Positions 21,208 to 32,621 of a stretch of 64,000 nucleotides of DNA are shown one piece after another. Each line of letters begins with the position of its first letter. The first letter of the stretch is position 1. A program made the position numbers and the translations under genes. The DNA comes from Endothia cerciana (lineage: Eukaryota; Ascomycota; Sordariomycetes; Diaporthales; Cryphonectriaceae). Location: NCBI GenBank assembly GCA_026119935.1, contig JALRMH010000063.1, forward strand, positions 1 to 64,000, given 5' to 3'. The notes under the pieces were generated by a model that saw only the letters and a program-made list of their open reading frames with translations, was not told the origin of the DNA and ran no database searches.

Positions 21208-23213
21208 TCCTGCTGTTTGATGCGGGATCCTCCCTCCACGGAGACCCGCCTTCAAGTAGGACACCTGCGCGTCGATACCGGACCGGCCGTGATTAAGAAC
21301 GTCAGCAGTGATTATTCAGCCGAGACAAAATAGCATCGGCTCCCTTCTCGTCTGCACATCTGCGGCAGGCGACTTTTCGTGAAGGGTGCTGGCATTGTAT
21401 GATGACCTGTCCGGGATAGCATGACCCTCACGATACCCTGAACGGAACACGTCGGGCTTCTGCCCCGGGTACGCCGAAGCACGCGCAGCTGCGTACCCGC
21501 AGGCGGCGAGCTGCATGATGAATAGGACCTGACCCGTACGGATTGTTCCGTCACGTACGTACGTATATAGATATCCACCGGCCGGCATACGCGTGGCGAG
21601 TGCAAACGGTGATTTAGGGTGCTGAGGGAGCATGGATTCTGGGGCAGAACGTGGCCGCGGGGGGGGGGGGGGGTGGCACCCGGCCGGTCCTAGCTGGCGG
21701 GCGGACACCAGCATCTCTCGGTCTGGGGGGTGCTTTTGTTGGTTATACGACATAACCACGTGGAACACCCGTGTTGTTGGTGGTTTTTTTTTTTGGCCGC
21801 CATGTCGCAGCGAGCATGTGCGCCGCGCCGCGTGGCGTTAGGTAGGCGTCTAACGTATTTCTTTTTCCAGGGCTTTTCCCCCCCGGGCCCGTTGGTGAGC
21901 TGCACCGGCGTCGCGCGGAGCATCTCCTCGGCCACGGACGTACTCCTGGAGGAAGCTCCTCTGCACCATCCCGGGAATGAGGAAAAGGAGCAGCACGAGG
22001 CGGCCGTTGTCAAAGCCCGGCCTCGTAATCCCTAACCACGCCTCCCCCTTTTTTTTTTTTTCATTCTTCCCTATTTCCCCCCGGTTCTTTCTTTCAGAAC
22101 GTGTGGCGCCAAGGCGAGAACCTCAAGCACATGTTGCATGACTGTGTCCGGAGGCGATATGTCAAAACAGGAACAACGGACGGCGGTGGAGCGCCACGGG
22201 AGGTCCAGCCGCGGTACCAGTTCCGCTCACGTGAGGTGGCAATGGGATAAATGACGGGATGGGGCGAGATGGTGGTGGTGCGGCGGCAGAGGCTAGAAGG
22301 CGTAGAGATCTTCTAGAAGGGAGATCTAGCGGGGACAGTCTCCGCCAAGCGGATGCGGGTTGGCGAGGGTGAGGAGGGTGAGGAGGAGGTTGAGGAAGAG
22401 GGGGATTCGCCGGGGCCGGGGGTGGGGGGGGGGGGGGAAGATGGAGGGGGCGGCAGCACATGTGGCGTATCTGGAGTTTTGGTACGTTTGACGCCCCCCG
22501 GAATGTGGGTGCTGAATGTGTCTTACCTTTCCTTTGCCCAGGGAGACAAGGGAGATTACCTGGGGATTCGGATCGGGCTGGACGCGGCACGGCTAGAACG
22601 GGCGGGTGCCATCGTGTAAAGCGTAGACAAATGTCTGTGAAGCTGTGGATGACAGACACGGCCTCAGAGACAGAGGCGGATGACGGAGGATTTCAGGGCG
22701 ACAGAAGCTGAGAGGTGACGAGGGACAAAGACAGCGCCTGTGTCATCCAGCCCATCGTCACACATACACACACGCAAATACGGAGTGCGATACGTGAGAT
22801 ATAGTGTGGCGGCTAGATACCACGGGGGCACGTGGTGGGCAAGTGGAAAGCTGCAGGGAACAAAGCACTGCAGGGTGATCCATCACGGGCAGGTTAGGGC
22901 CCAAAAGTGACATTTGGCACAGCTGAGAAGGGAGCACTTGGGGAAAGGGGATGAGAGTAGAGAGTCCTCAGGGTACTATTATGGCGGCAGGATCACCAGA
23001 TCCCGACCTGACTGACGTTTCCAGAAGCATTACCTGTCACATCGGATACAACGTAAAAGGGGAAGGGTTTGGGGGAGGGAAGAAGAAGAAGAAGAAAAAA
23101 GGTGTATAAATAGATAAATAATTTAAAATTAAAAAAAATTAAAAAAAAAGCAAAAGAGGAAAAGAGGAAGAAAAAAAAGAGAAAGAGAAAGGAAAAAAAA
23201 GAGAGAACAAAAG

Positions 23214-23238
23214 CAGTCAGTCAGTCAGTCAGTCAGTC
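23214..23238. repeat. Tetranucleotide TCAG repeat
   Basis: About six copies of TCAG in tandem, following an A/G-rich block of about 140 bp. Confidence 0.85.
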
Positions 23239-23396
23239 ACGACAACCTACCTATCAGTTCCTGATATCCATAATAATGATACGGGGACACCGCTCACGGT
23301 GTGACCCATCACAGGCCGTAACCCAATATCTAACGCAACACACCGGAGGTGAGGCCTGGAGAGAGGTGGGAGGGGGAGGGAGAGGTGGGATGGCTA

Positions 23397-23436
23397 GAGA
23401 GGGAGAGAGAGAGAGAGAGAGGGAGAGAGAGAGAGG
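23397..23436. repeat. GA microsatellite
   Basis: Interrupted (GA)n run with occasional GGG; it may be a polymorphic marker. Confidence 0.8.
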
Positions 23437-25321
23437 TGAAGGGGACTGACGGGAAGGATCGAGTTGAGCTGGGATTTGCGCCCACGAACCTCCGCTGCAA
23501 TCCACTGATTGACCCTGAGTGCCCTGCTAGTTCCGTGCCTCCTCCACATCTGGGCACCTCCGCTGCCCTGGTGACACCCCCCCCCCCTCCTGTCTGATCC
23601 CATCCGCACGTCCTGCCCTATCACCTCTGCGCTGTGTATTTGACTCGCGCCCCTGGCCTACCCTCGTGTGCTGTTAGGGGGACGCGGGGGGGAGGGGGTC
23701 ACCGCAATCTGGCCGCGACAGCGTGATGTCTAGTCGACGGCCTGGTCCCCTGGATGTGATGTGGATGGCAGCGCACATACTATGGTAGTACGTTGAAGTG
23801 GGTGCGCGGGGGGGAGTGGGATGTGTTCATGACAGTGAATGGTGGTGACCCACCCTACCCTCACACCTCGCGCCAGGCCGTGGGAAAAGATGTCAGTTCA
23901 AGCATTGACCAGCAGGGAGCAGCACCCCTGGCCCTGCAGCCCTTTTGGGGGCCTTACCATGGGGGGGGAGGGGGGGCGGCGCTCGTACATAGTAGCAGAT
24001 AGCACACAGTACTGGGTGGGTGGGTGAGTGGGTGAGGTCTGGACGGGCTAACGGCTAGCCCCAAGGGGTGCTAGAGGATCCCTTGTTGCGGCTGCAACGC
24101 CATTAACCACCTGCACCGAGGGAAGGGAAGGGCGCACGCGGGCTGGGGGGCACCGGGGAAGGTTGAGAAGCTTCCATGGGATGGGGCTCTTCGAAGGCGC
24201 GCAACCTACCTACTATCATATGGAAGACCTCTCTGTACGGACGTACAGGGAGATCTGCTGACCTACCTGGCAGCACCCAAGGGTACGTACGCCACGCCCG
24301 CTAACCCTACTTACTCCTCAGGTACCTAGCTGGCCTCCTCCGCCAGCCTACCGCACGGGCACCAGGCCGTGATATCGATTGAGCCTGAAGGCCATAGTAT
24401 GTATACTGTAGTGGTACACGCAAGCACGGTAACCCTGCACCTCTGCTGCCAACCTACGCAGTGGAAACTGGGGACCCGACCCCTCTGCTGTCTGTCAGTC
24501 ACTCAGTCTATCAGTCAGCCCGGACTGCTCAGAGGTGTGTGTGATCTGATTTGTGTTGTATGTGATCTGAACCTGTGGTGGTGGGGGGGGGCGGAGGGGG
24601 TGGTGTCTGGTCTGTCCCCCGCCGGCCTGGCTGCCGCTCTGAACTCCCCCATCCTAAGGTTTTCTTTTTTGACGTCCCGTCCGTGGCAGGCCAAGGCCAG
24701 GTCAGGCCAGGCAAGGTGCTCCCCTCGCTCCTCTTGCTCCTCTTTTGCGAATGCTCAATCCTTCCCATCTCCCATCCGTACTTACTTCGTAAGTTCCCTA
24801 CAACCCCCCTCCCAGGCCCTTCTTCCACTGTCCTGACCACCCTTTCCCCTTCAACGACCAGACAGACAATCCGAGCCAGCCCTCGCCCGATCCCCCACCC
24901 GGGCCAGACCGCCGGGCAGGCTGCCACCGTCCTCCCTCCCTGACCTCCATCCTCCCACATCGATATCGACATCGACATCGGCATCAACCTCCCTACCCTC
25001 GACCCGCCCCCCCCCCTCCCCCACCGTCAGAGACGTACACGCTCCCCCCACAGACAGGCAGACACGGCAGCCCTGCAGGTTGTCGTCTTTCCCTTGTGAT
25101 TGATTACCTGAGCCCCGACCTGGAACCTGGGACCTGGGCCCGCTGTGGTCGGCTAGCCTTGGGGGTATCAACCCTTGTACCCTCCGTACTCGACCATACT
25201 TTGGATTCCACCCCCCCTCTCCTCAAAATCCAGTACCCAGTACTCGCTCGCCATTGCATTGCCGTACCGGTGACCCCGTACCGTAACCGTATCCTGTGGT
25301 GCGCCCTCCAATCTTCCCAAC

Positions 25322-25370
25322 TCTCTCTCTCTCTCTCTCTCTCTCCCTCTCTCTCTGTCTCTCTCTCTTT
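25322..25370. repeat. CT microsatellite in the kinase leader
   Basis: An interrupted (CT)n run about 310 bp before the kinase start codon, within a long pyrimidine-rich stretch typical of leaders of strongly transcribed fungal genes. Confidence 0.8.
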
Positions 25371-25681
25371 ACTATGATATTTTTCCCCCTGCCATCCCGC
25401 TCTGCCCCAGTCTTTTGTATCTCCACCCTCAAATCTCCTTGTCCTGGCGCCGGCCCTTCATACTCGCTCGGCAATCTTGCCTTTGTCGTCCTCAGCCAAA
25501 CTCTAACCGACCGACAGACACGATAATACCATCGCCCTATCTATCGCACACCCCCCCTCCTCGATCTTCCCTCCCTCCGACCTCCAGAGACCGTATTCGG
25601 GCTGCCATCGATCGTGGGCAATCGCAACTTCGGACCCGTGTCGGATGTTCGCAGAGATCGACAGCCGGGCAGGTCGCTCCA

Positions 25682-27910
25682 ATGGGTAACAGCCAGGGCA
25701 AACCCGTCGAGTTCGACGGCGAAGGTACCGATAACAACCCACCCCGAGACATCCCCGGCCGTCCTGGCCTGGGGGATCCGTCCCCTCGAGCCGCGATAGG
25801 GCGGTGCGGTGAATCACATGCTGGGGCACTGACTGACGGGTGTTGTCTGGAGCATAGTCAACCTCAACCACTTCCGCTTGCTGCGCGTCGTCGGCCGAGG
25901 TGCATTTGGCAAGGTCCGAATCGTCGAGCGGAAAGACACCAACCTCTCCTTTGCCCTCAAGTACATCCGCAAGGATGAAGGTGCGCAGGAACCCCCCCCC
26001 CCTCCCCATCTGTGCCGGCTCCCAGTGGCTACATACCTGCTGTCTTAGTGTCGGTGTGACTGATGTCTGCGATGCTCCACCACAGTCGTCCGATCCGAGA
26101 GCGTACGAAACATCATCCGGGAGCGCCGTATGCTCGAACATGTCAACCACCCCTTCATCTGCAACCTGCGCTACAGCTTCCAGGACATAGAATACATGTA
26201 TGCCCATCTGGTCCGCGTGGCCTGTCCGCGGGCCTCCGGCTTCCGGAACCGTCACTGATGCCGAACCAGGTACCTCGTTGTCGACCTCATGAACGGCGGC
26301 GATTTGCGCTTCCACATCTCCAGAAAGACTTTCACAGAGGAGGCCGTCAGGTTCTGGATATCTGAGCTGGGCTGCGCTCTGAGATACATACACGGCCAGG
26401 GCATTATACACCGCGATGTGAAGCCGGACAATGTCCTCTTGGATGCTGATGGCCACGTTCATCTGACAGACTTCGTACGTCCTTCCCGCCCCTTCTGAAG
26501 CATCATCGCACGCCCTCCTGACGAGTCCCCCCGAACAGAATGTCGCATCAGACATCATCCCAGGGAAGGTCCTCACGAGCAAGTCAGGAACCCTGGCGTA
26601 TCTCGCCCCCGAGGTCTACGCCGGCAAGGGCTACGATCGACGAGCAGACTGGTGGTCACTCGGCGTCCTGTTCTACGAGTGCATCTACAACAAGGTCGGT
26701 ATCCGTCCCTTTTCCCTCATTGTGTTGGTGCTTCCGTGATGGGAGTGCCTTGTCTTGCTCCGGAAGGCCGGGGCCAGCCGTTCCCTGAGCTGGGGGCGCG
26801 GCCAAGAGCTAATCCGTCGCACAGAGGCCTTTCGAGGGCAATTCCGAAAACGCCTTGGGCACCGTCATACAAGCAGCCAATCCGAAGTACCCAATCACCC
26901 AGCCGCCCGTTTCTCTACTGTGTCTTTATGCGATCAAGGATGCGTTGAGCGCGGACCCAAACAAGCGGCTCGGCCACACGTGGGAGAGCTTTACCCACCA
27001 CGATTTCTTCAGGCCCATCGACTTCGAGGCTCTCGAGAGGAAGGAGATCGAGCCGGTGTTCGTCCCGTCGTCCGAGAAGACGAACTTCGACGCGACATAC
27101 GACCTGGAGGAGTTATTACTGGAGGAAGCCCCGCTGGAGGCCAGGGCCCGGAGGCAGAAGCCACGTGAGAAGCTGAAGGAGGATGCGACCGACAAGGAGA
27201 TCAGGGAGGATGAGCTATACAGGATGATCGAGACCGACTTCCGGCCCTTCGACTACACGGTGGCCGCCTATAAGAAGTGGGTTGCAAAAGATTCCCGGGA
27301 CGGCCACGGGCCATGTGCTAACCGCATCGACAGGATCACGGAGGCATGTGCAGAAGATGAGCCGGCTGCCGCGCCCTCGAGATCGAACGGCGCTCCGAAC
27401 CCGCAGCACGGTCAGGCATTTACCACAGACGATGCGCGGCCCCTATCGCAGGCGACCACGGCGGCGAACGGCTATCAGGGGCAGCCGGGGCAGCCGGGGC
27501 AGCCGGGGCACCCGCTTGCACCCTCGAGATCCAGCGATGCGAACCCAGGACATTCGAAGAGCCACAGCAGGGGCAAAGGTCCCGGTCGACCCGCCCCATT
27601 ACCGCCGTACCCGAATTCATATACAAGCCCAAAGCACGGCAAGGGCGGCCCAAAGGGCATCTTCGTGGAGAGCCCCACCGGAGGTGTGCAGGTGACGCTC
27701 GACGGCGGTGGCAGCTGGTCGGACCTGGCCCGTCAGGACGCAACACTGCCAGCAGACGCAGCCGGTGCTGGCCAGGAAGCTGGCAAGGTCGAGGCTGGCT
27801 CTGGCGGCGTGTTTGGTTTCCTGAGCAGGAAGAAGGGGCGCGGCAACAGCCCCAAGCCGAAAGAAAGGGGTGTTCTGGGTAAAGAGGGCGCAAGAGTCGT
27901 AATCGGTTAG
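25682..27910 (+). CDS. AGC-type protein kinase of the YANK/STK32 group
   Basis: Six exons (25682-25724, 25858-25980, 26086-26197, 26270-26474, 26539-26694, 26825-27910) give 574 residues. The start MGNSQGKP fits N-myristoylation, as known for STK32 proteins, so membrane attachment is likely. Kinase motifs in order are the glycine loop VVGRGAFGKV, catalytic Lys in FALKYI, IIHRDVKPDN, then LTDFN in place of DFG (Asn after Phe is a YANK hallmark), and SGTLAYLAPEVY and ADWWSLGVLFYE. Intron 4 splits the DFN motif between Phe and Asn. After the kinase domain come the AGC-like tail with WESFTHHDFF and FRPFDYTVAAYKKW, then about 200 low-complexity residues including tandem G-Q-P triplets (about 430-442), and a basic end. 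All five introns keep frame. The substrate is unknown. Confidence 0.88.
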
Positions 27911-30044
27911 GGGGGGCGGCTGGGATCTCTGCGCAATTGGCGTCAAGAAATGCCCGGATGACTACGACCACAGGTTCTCGATCCCGTTGCCTCGACCACA
28001 CCCGGCCGAATACGCGCAGAACGAGGTGTGAGCTCCGAAGGTAATGAAGACGGCCGTCGGTTGGTGACGGACAGGGCAGAAGCGGGGAGGGGCACCGTCG
28101 AGGCGCTGAGCAAGGCGCTCCAAGATAACGAAGATCCGTCGTCCAGGGTGCAGCCCGTGCTCGATAGTCCTCCCGGAGTGTCCGACGCGACCGGGCGTTC
28201 TATGCCCCCAGCCGCCCACGGCCTGGAAATCCGAAAGCCTTCTCAGCATCGGGACAGACTTTACACGTGCGTCTGCCTGCACCACGAGGGATCCTTCCAG
28301 ACAGGCCAGGCCATCCTGGAGGCGATCCCATGTTCAGTACACGGTTCTGGCAAGCTCGTCAAGAAACATGCATACCAATTTTCCTTCTCGGCGTGGGGCG
28401 GCGGCCGCGCGCCCCTACCCGCGGCAGCTCCGTCTGCCCCTCCGCCGATTTGCGTCTGCGTCACGGTTGCTTTTCTTACTCGGCGTCATTGATAGACTCG
28501 GCGTGCGGTGGTTTTGGTCAGAGCACTACAGACAAAGCTGCATGAAACCCCGGGTTTGGGTGATCTGGGAGGGACGTTTTCTGTTTACTGGGATGGACGT
28601 GTGTCTGTTGCATGAGGCGAGGGCGGGTGAGTTAGCCATGTGTACCGAGAGCACTAACGGGGACATCCTACATCTCCATTCCTTCTTCCCCCTTTCCTAC
28701 AGCCCCTGTTCTCTTTATTCTCCCTTAGCATACTTCCTGAGGAGGCATCATTTGCACTTTGGGCATCATTAGCATCACTCAGCATGGATAGCGGCAGCTG
28801 GGGAATGGCCGGTGCGCGGAAACATACACAACAACGTCCGTTCATGTAGTCTAGGCGGTGGGGCAGACGAGCCCGGGCTTTGCGATACCCAATCAATGCA
28901 GATGGTAAAGCAAGATTATTGTTTCCACTTGGACCATGTGTCCGTTATCGTGGTGCTTTGCGGCACCCCTTGTGGTGTGGGATTACCTGATGGGTTTTCA
29001 GCAGACTCAGTAACGGATAACCATATTACTTTGTCTGTTCGTCAACCACACTCAACCCTCTGCTCTTACGAACCTAGCTCCAAGAAGGATTGCTGTCACG
29101 ACCTCTAGGAGCTCCCCGCTCTCTGATTCCGACAGAGAAACGCTCGGTCCATACCTACTACTTACATGCAGCTATGATGATAGGTGCTCACCCGACCCGC
29201 AAAGGGAGCAAAACGCAAAAATAAAAACATGCAACACCGGGTATTCGCTGATGGTCACCCACTTAACTACTAATCCAGCCCTTGGTGGTTTATTTAGGGG
29301 AGAGCAAGACGGGATCCCAAGTTTTCCACTAGGTATGGTCGCATGTGCTTGAGATGTTGGTGACCACAATTATGGCATAGAGGTAAGTATGGGTGAGAAG
29401 CCTTTTTCTCGGTCCTGTGGGTACAATATGGGAAGTGAGCAGCCAGACTTTGGTCCGTGAGCCTTGCCTTGAACTCTGCTGGGCGTGACTCAATAAAGGA
29501 GCCGTCTTGAGAGGGCCTCGAATATGATCCATGCAATCAATTGCTGTTGCTTCTTATTAGTCTTTCTAATAGTGCCCTAGTTTCTCATGGCTCTCTCTTA
29601 TGGAGTCTTAGACCTCGAATCGCAACAACAGGTAAGCACATAACAATTGGATGCGAGCTCCATTTCCAACCATTCCCCCCCCCCCCCCCAAAGAAAAAAA
29701 AAAAAGGGAAGGAAAAAAACCCCAGGTAGGGGATTTAGGGGTTTAGTTAGGAGGTGCTTACATAAGCAAGATAACCCCTCCAGTAACAGTTAGACGAGGG
29801 AGCGAGCTCGCTCTCCTGGCTTGTGATGCGACCGGCACGGACCGCGAACGGTCACACCTACATGACCTCGTTGTCTCATCAGGAAACGAAAACGACATCT
29901 CCTCCCTCTGCGCTGCCTATTCCTCCGCCCACCGCCCAACACCGGGATTCCCGCCCAGCTTCTTTGATTTGACGAGATACTATCAAGGAGAGAGACAGAG
30001 AGAGAGAGAGAGTGTGTGTGAGAGAGAGAAAGGCAACACGCAAG
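27911..30044. other. Intergenic region
   Basis: Holds the kinase 3' flank and the promoter of the BSD gene. A C15 run followed by A-rich sequence lies at 29675-29705; GA and GT repeats (about 29988-30030) are in the BSD leader. Frames such as 28028-28492 show no recognisable protein. Confidence 0.45.
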
Positions 30045-31486
30045 ATGGATCTGGCCTACGACCACATTGTCGAGGAGTCCCTCCCCAAGGAGGACGACGG
30101 CAAGCGCAACGCCAGCAGCGCCGAGCAGACCCAGAACAGCCTGAATGCCGAGATCCAGGACGCCTACAAGGCCTTCTCGGCCAGCCCGTGGGGCGCCAAG
30201 ATTGGCGGGTTCTTCGGGAATGTTGTCAAGCAGGTACGGGCGGCGCCCTCTGCGTTGCCGACTGCCTCGCTGCACATGCCGTGTCAGGATGTTGCAATGC
30301 AGGGGCCATTGCCACAGGGATGACCGTACGGCTGACCAGATATGTCCAGGGCGAAACCGTCTACCAAGAAGCCCAGAGGGAACTCACCGACCTCGGCAGC
30401 GAAGCCCAGCGCGGCTTCTCGGGCCTCTCGAGCGCCCTCATCAGCCGAACCCGCGGGCTATCCCTCACCACGCCCGGGCCTTCCTCCACATCCTCATCAT
30501 CCACCGCTCAACAGACCGGTAGCGTCACCCCGACCGAGGGCAGGAGGGACATGACCACCGACGAAGCCCTTCAGGAGTCCGAGACCGTCCTCTCCCGCCT
30601 GCGCTCCGAGGCCGCCAAGCGCCTCAAGGACATCCAGAAGGCAGAGGACGCTGCAGACGAGGCGCTGCTGCGGTTCGGGACCAACATCCGTGACTTCTTG
30701 AAGGACGCGGTCTCCATCACCCCCGGGTCGGGGTCGACCGATGCCAGCGGGCAAACGTCCGAGGTCCTGTTCGAGAGCAAGGACGCCACCGGCAAGAGGG
30801 TGATCCACACCAGCCGCTTCGACGCGCAGCTGCACGTCATCCATACGTCTACGGAGAGCTTCACAAAGGACCCTGCGACGGGAGACTGGGAGACATGGGG
30901 CAAAGATTTTGATATCGCCAGCAAGACGGAGGATATCTCCAAGGACCTGGAGAAATACCCAGAGCTGAGGGCTACGATGGAGAAGCTGGTACCCGAGAAG
31001 ATCCCGTATGAGGACTTCTGGAAGAGGTACTACTTCTTGAGGCACGGGATCGACATTGCGGAGGCGAGAAGGCGGGATCTTTTGAAGGGTATGTCATGTG
31101 TTCTTGGTCCAGCCCGTTCGGACATGGTCTGATCTACTGTCCTCTTGATAATGCTGACCTGCCTTGTAGCTGCCTCCGCCGAAGAAGAGGTCGGCTGGGA
31201 CGAGGAGTCAGACGACGAGACCGCCGCTGGGGCAAGCCCCAAGAAGACCTCCGACAGGCGCCCCGGCTCGACCGAATCGTCGACGACCATCCATCCGCCT
31301 CCAGCTGCCGGGTCCTCCTCCCACCTGAAGCCGTCCGAGCCCCGCAAGTCTAACGACGAGAGATCGCAGCCCGATAGCGACACCAGCTACGACCTGGTCG
31401 GTGCCAGCTCCGGCAATCCCAGCCATGCGCCGAACAGCCCCAAGGAGTCGCGCAAGGACGACGATAGCGATGAGGACTGGGAGTAG
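30045..31486 (+). CDS. BSD-domain protein
   Basis: Three exons (30045-30233, 30350-31088, 31170-31486) give 414 residues. The N-terminal helix carries SASPWGAKIGGFFGNVVKQ, the conserved W-G-x2-GG-F-x3-V pattern of BSD-domain membrane-associated proteins. Residues about 150-200 (VLSRLRSEAAKRLKDIQKAEDAADEALLRFG) form a coiled coil. The BSD domain spans about 270-340, with the FD..LH..H start and the closing DFWKRYYFLRHGI, which contains the diagnostic Phe-Trp and Tyr-Phe pairs. The tail is acidic and Ser-rich, ending DDDSDEDWE. The relatives Dos2 in yeasts and BSDC1 in animals have unclear roles. The 5' untranslated region is a GA/GT microsatellite that runs to within about 15 bases of the ATG. 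Confidence 0.85.
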
Positions 31487-31833
31487 TAGGCCTGTCCGGG
31501 GGATCTGAATTTGTTTGCCTTTGCATGACGGTGTTTCTGGCGCTGGGTAATCTGATCGGGGAACGGACGGGTGGATGTGTAGATCGTCGCTGTGGTTTTC
31601 GCGCCTCCCCCCCCTTTACCCCTCTGTCGCAGATACGACTATAATCTCCTGCTTCCCTGGGTATCCTTCTCTCCTTTCCTTTTTTTTTTTTTTTTTTTTT
31701 TTTCTTCTGGCTAGCCGCGATCCCCAACCCCCAATTTCCCCCCGGATAGCGGATGGAAAGACATGGTTTCTTTTTCCTGAACCGAACGAAGCAATTCATC
31801 TTTCAATGCTGTCTTCTCCTGCCCGTGAAGTAA
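31487..31833. other. Convergent 3' region with poly-T run
   Basis: The BSD gene (+) and the TSR2 gene (-) end towards each other across this 350 bp. A T24 run at about 31679-31703 is the main landmark. Confidence 0.6.
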
Positions 31834-32229
31834 TCACCTCTTCCGCGTGACCTTGGTGAATCCGTCCTCATCCACCTCGAGCTCAGCCTTCTCCTTCTTG
31901 GGGGCGGGCACCAGAGGCGGGGCCTCGTCCATGTCCTCATCGCCGTCCTCGTCGTCATCACCGTCGGTGTCGTCCCAGTCGGTATCGTCGTCCTGGTCCT
32001 CCCCCTTCCTGAAGAGGGCGCTGTCGACCCTGGCACCCTTCCGGGACTGCCACCGCGCCAGCAGCCTGTCGACCTCGTCGAAGTTGCCCCTGGCGCACTG
32101 GCCGCGCAGCCGGACTATCTCGACGGCGACGTCGAAGCCGGACTCGTCGTCGACGTTGACCTCGAACTCGTCGAGCATGACCTGCAGCAGAAGCTCCTCG
32201 ACGTACTCGGCGTCGGGCTCCTGCTCCTC

Positions 32230-32292
<63 letters not shown>

Positions 32293-32621
32293 TTGTTGTT
32301 GTTGTTGTGAGGCGGCAGGTACGCCTGCGGAGGAGGAGCTGTTGCCGGCGAGAGGGGAGGCGGCGAGAGGGGGGAACTGGGCGGCAACCTCCCCTGCGAA
32401 CCAGTCGCGCTTGTCTGCGCTGTCGGGGCCGCCCCAGTTGTTCTGGACGGCGAGGGTGAGCGCGGGCCAGAGGTTGAGGGATAGGGCCACTGCCTGTTCG
32501 AAGCGGGACTGGCGGGTCTCTGTACCGTGTTGGATCGTCAGCGGAGAGGCTTTGGCGAGGAAGGGAGGGTGGCGGAGGGCCACGAACCCGCCGAGGGGAT
32601 TTCCTGTGCTGAGGAGGCCAT
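31834..32621 (-). CDS. Pre-rRNA-processing protein Tsr2 with long polyQ
   Basis: Two exons are proposed (32621-32588, 32519-31834), giving 239 residues. Tsr2 is the chaperone that delivers the small-subunit protein eS26 to pre-40S particles. The diagnostic N-terminal block SRFEQAVALSLNLWPALTLAVQNNWGG, followed by KRDWFAGEVAAQF, is intact. About 26 glutamines (32233-32308, (CAA)6 then (CAG)19 on the coding strand) interrupt the middle. After it, DAEYVEELLLQVMLDEFEVNVDDESGFDVAVEIV is the family's second conserved block, and the tail is highly acidic, ending FTKVTRKR. The first exon is inferred: it needs a GTTCGT donor and an ACAG acceptor to link the ATG at 32621 to the conserved frame. Otherwise the start would be a non-ATG codon at 32583. 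PolyQ length is probably variable between strains. Confidence 0.85.
32233..32308 (-). repeat. CAG/CAA trinucleotide repeat coding polyglutamine
   Basis: About 19 CAG followed upstream by six CAA codons on the coding strand of TSR2, producing a run of about 26 Gln between the conserved halves of the protein. Confidence 0.9.

Larger units (their letters stand above)
19923..25681. other. Long upstream region before the YANK-type kinase
   Basis: About 5.7 kb without a supportable gene. It is full of low-complexity DNA: CT repeats (21188-21207), a G15 run (21659-21673), a G14 run (about 22424-22437), A/G-rich sequence (23070-23210), TCAG repeats (23214-23238), GA repeats (23397-23436), poly-C runs and CT repeats (25322-25370). 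The last 1 kb is pyrimidine-rich and probably the kinase leader. Frames such as 20444-20815 and 24369-24836 show no family features. A non-coding RNA or a small secreted-protein gene cannot be excluded. Confidence 0.4.
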
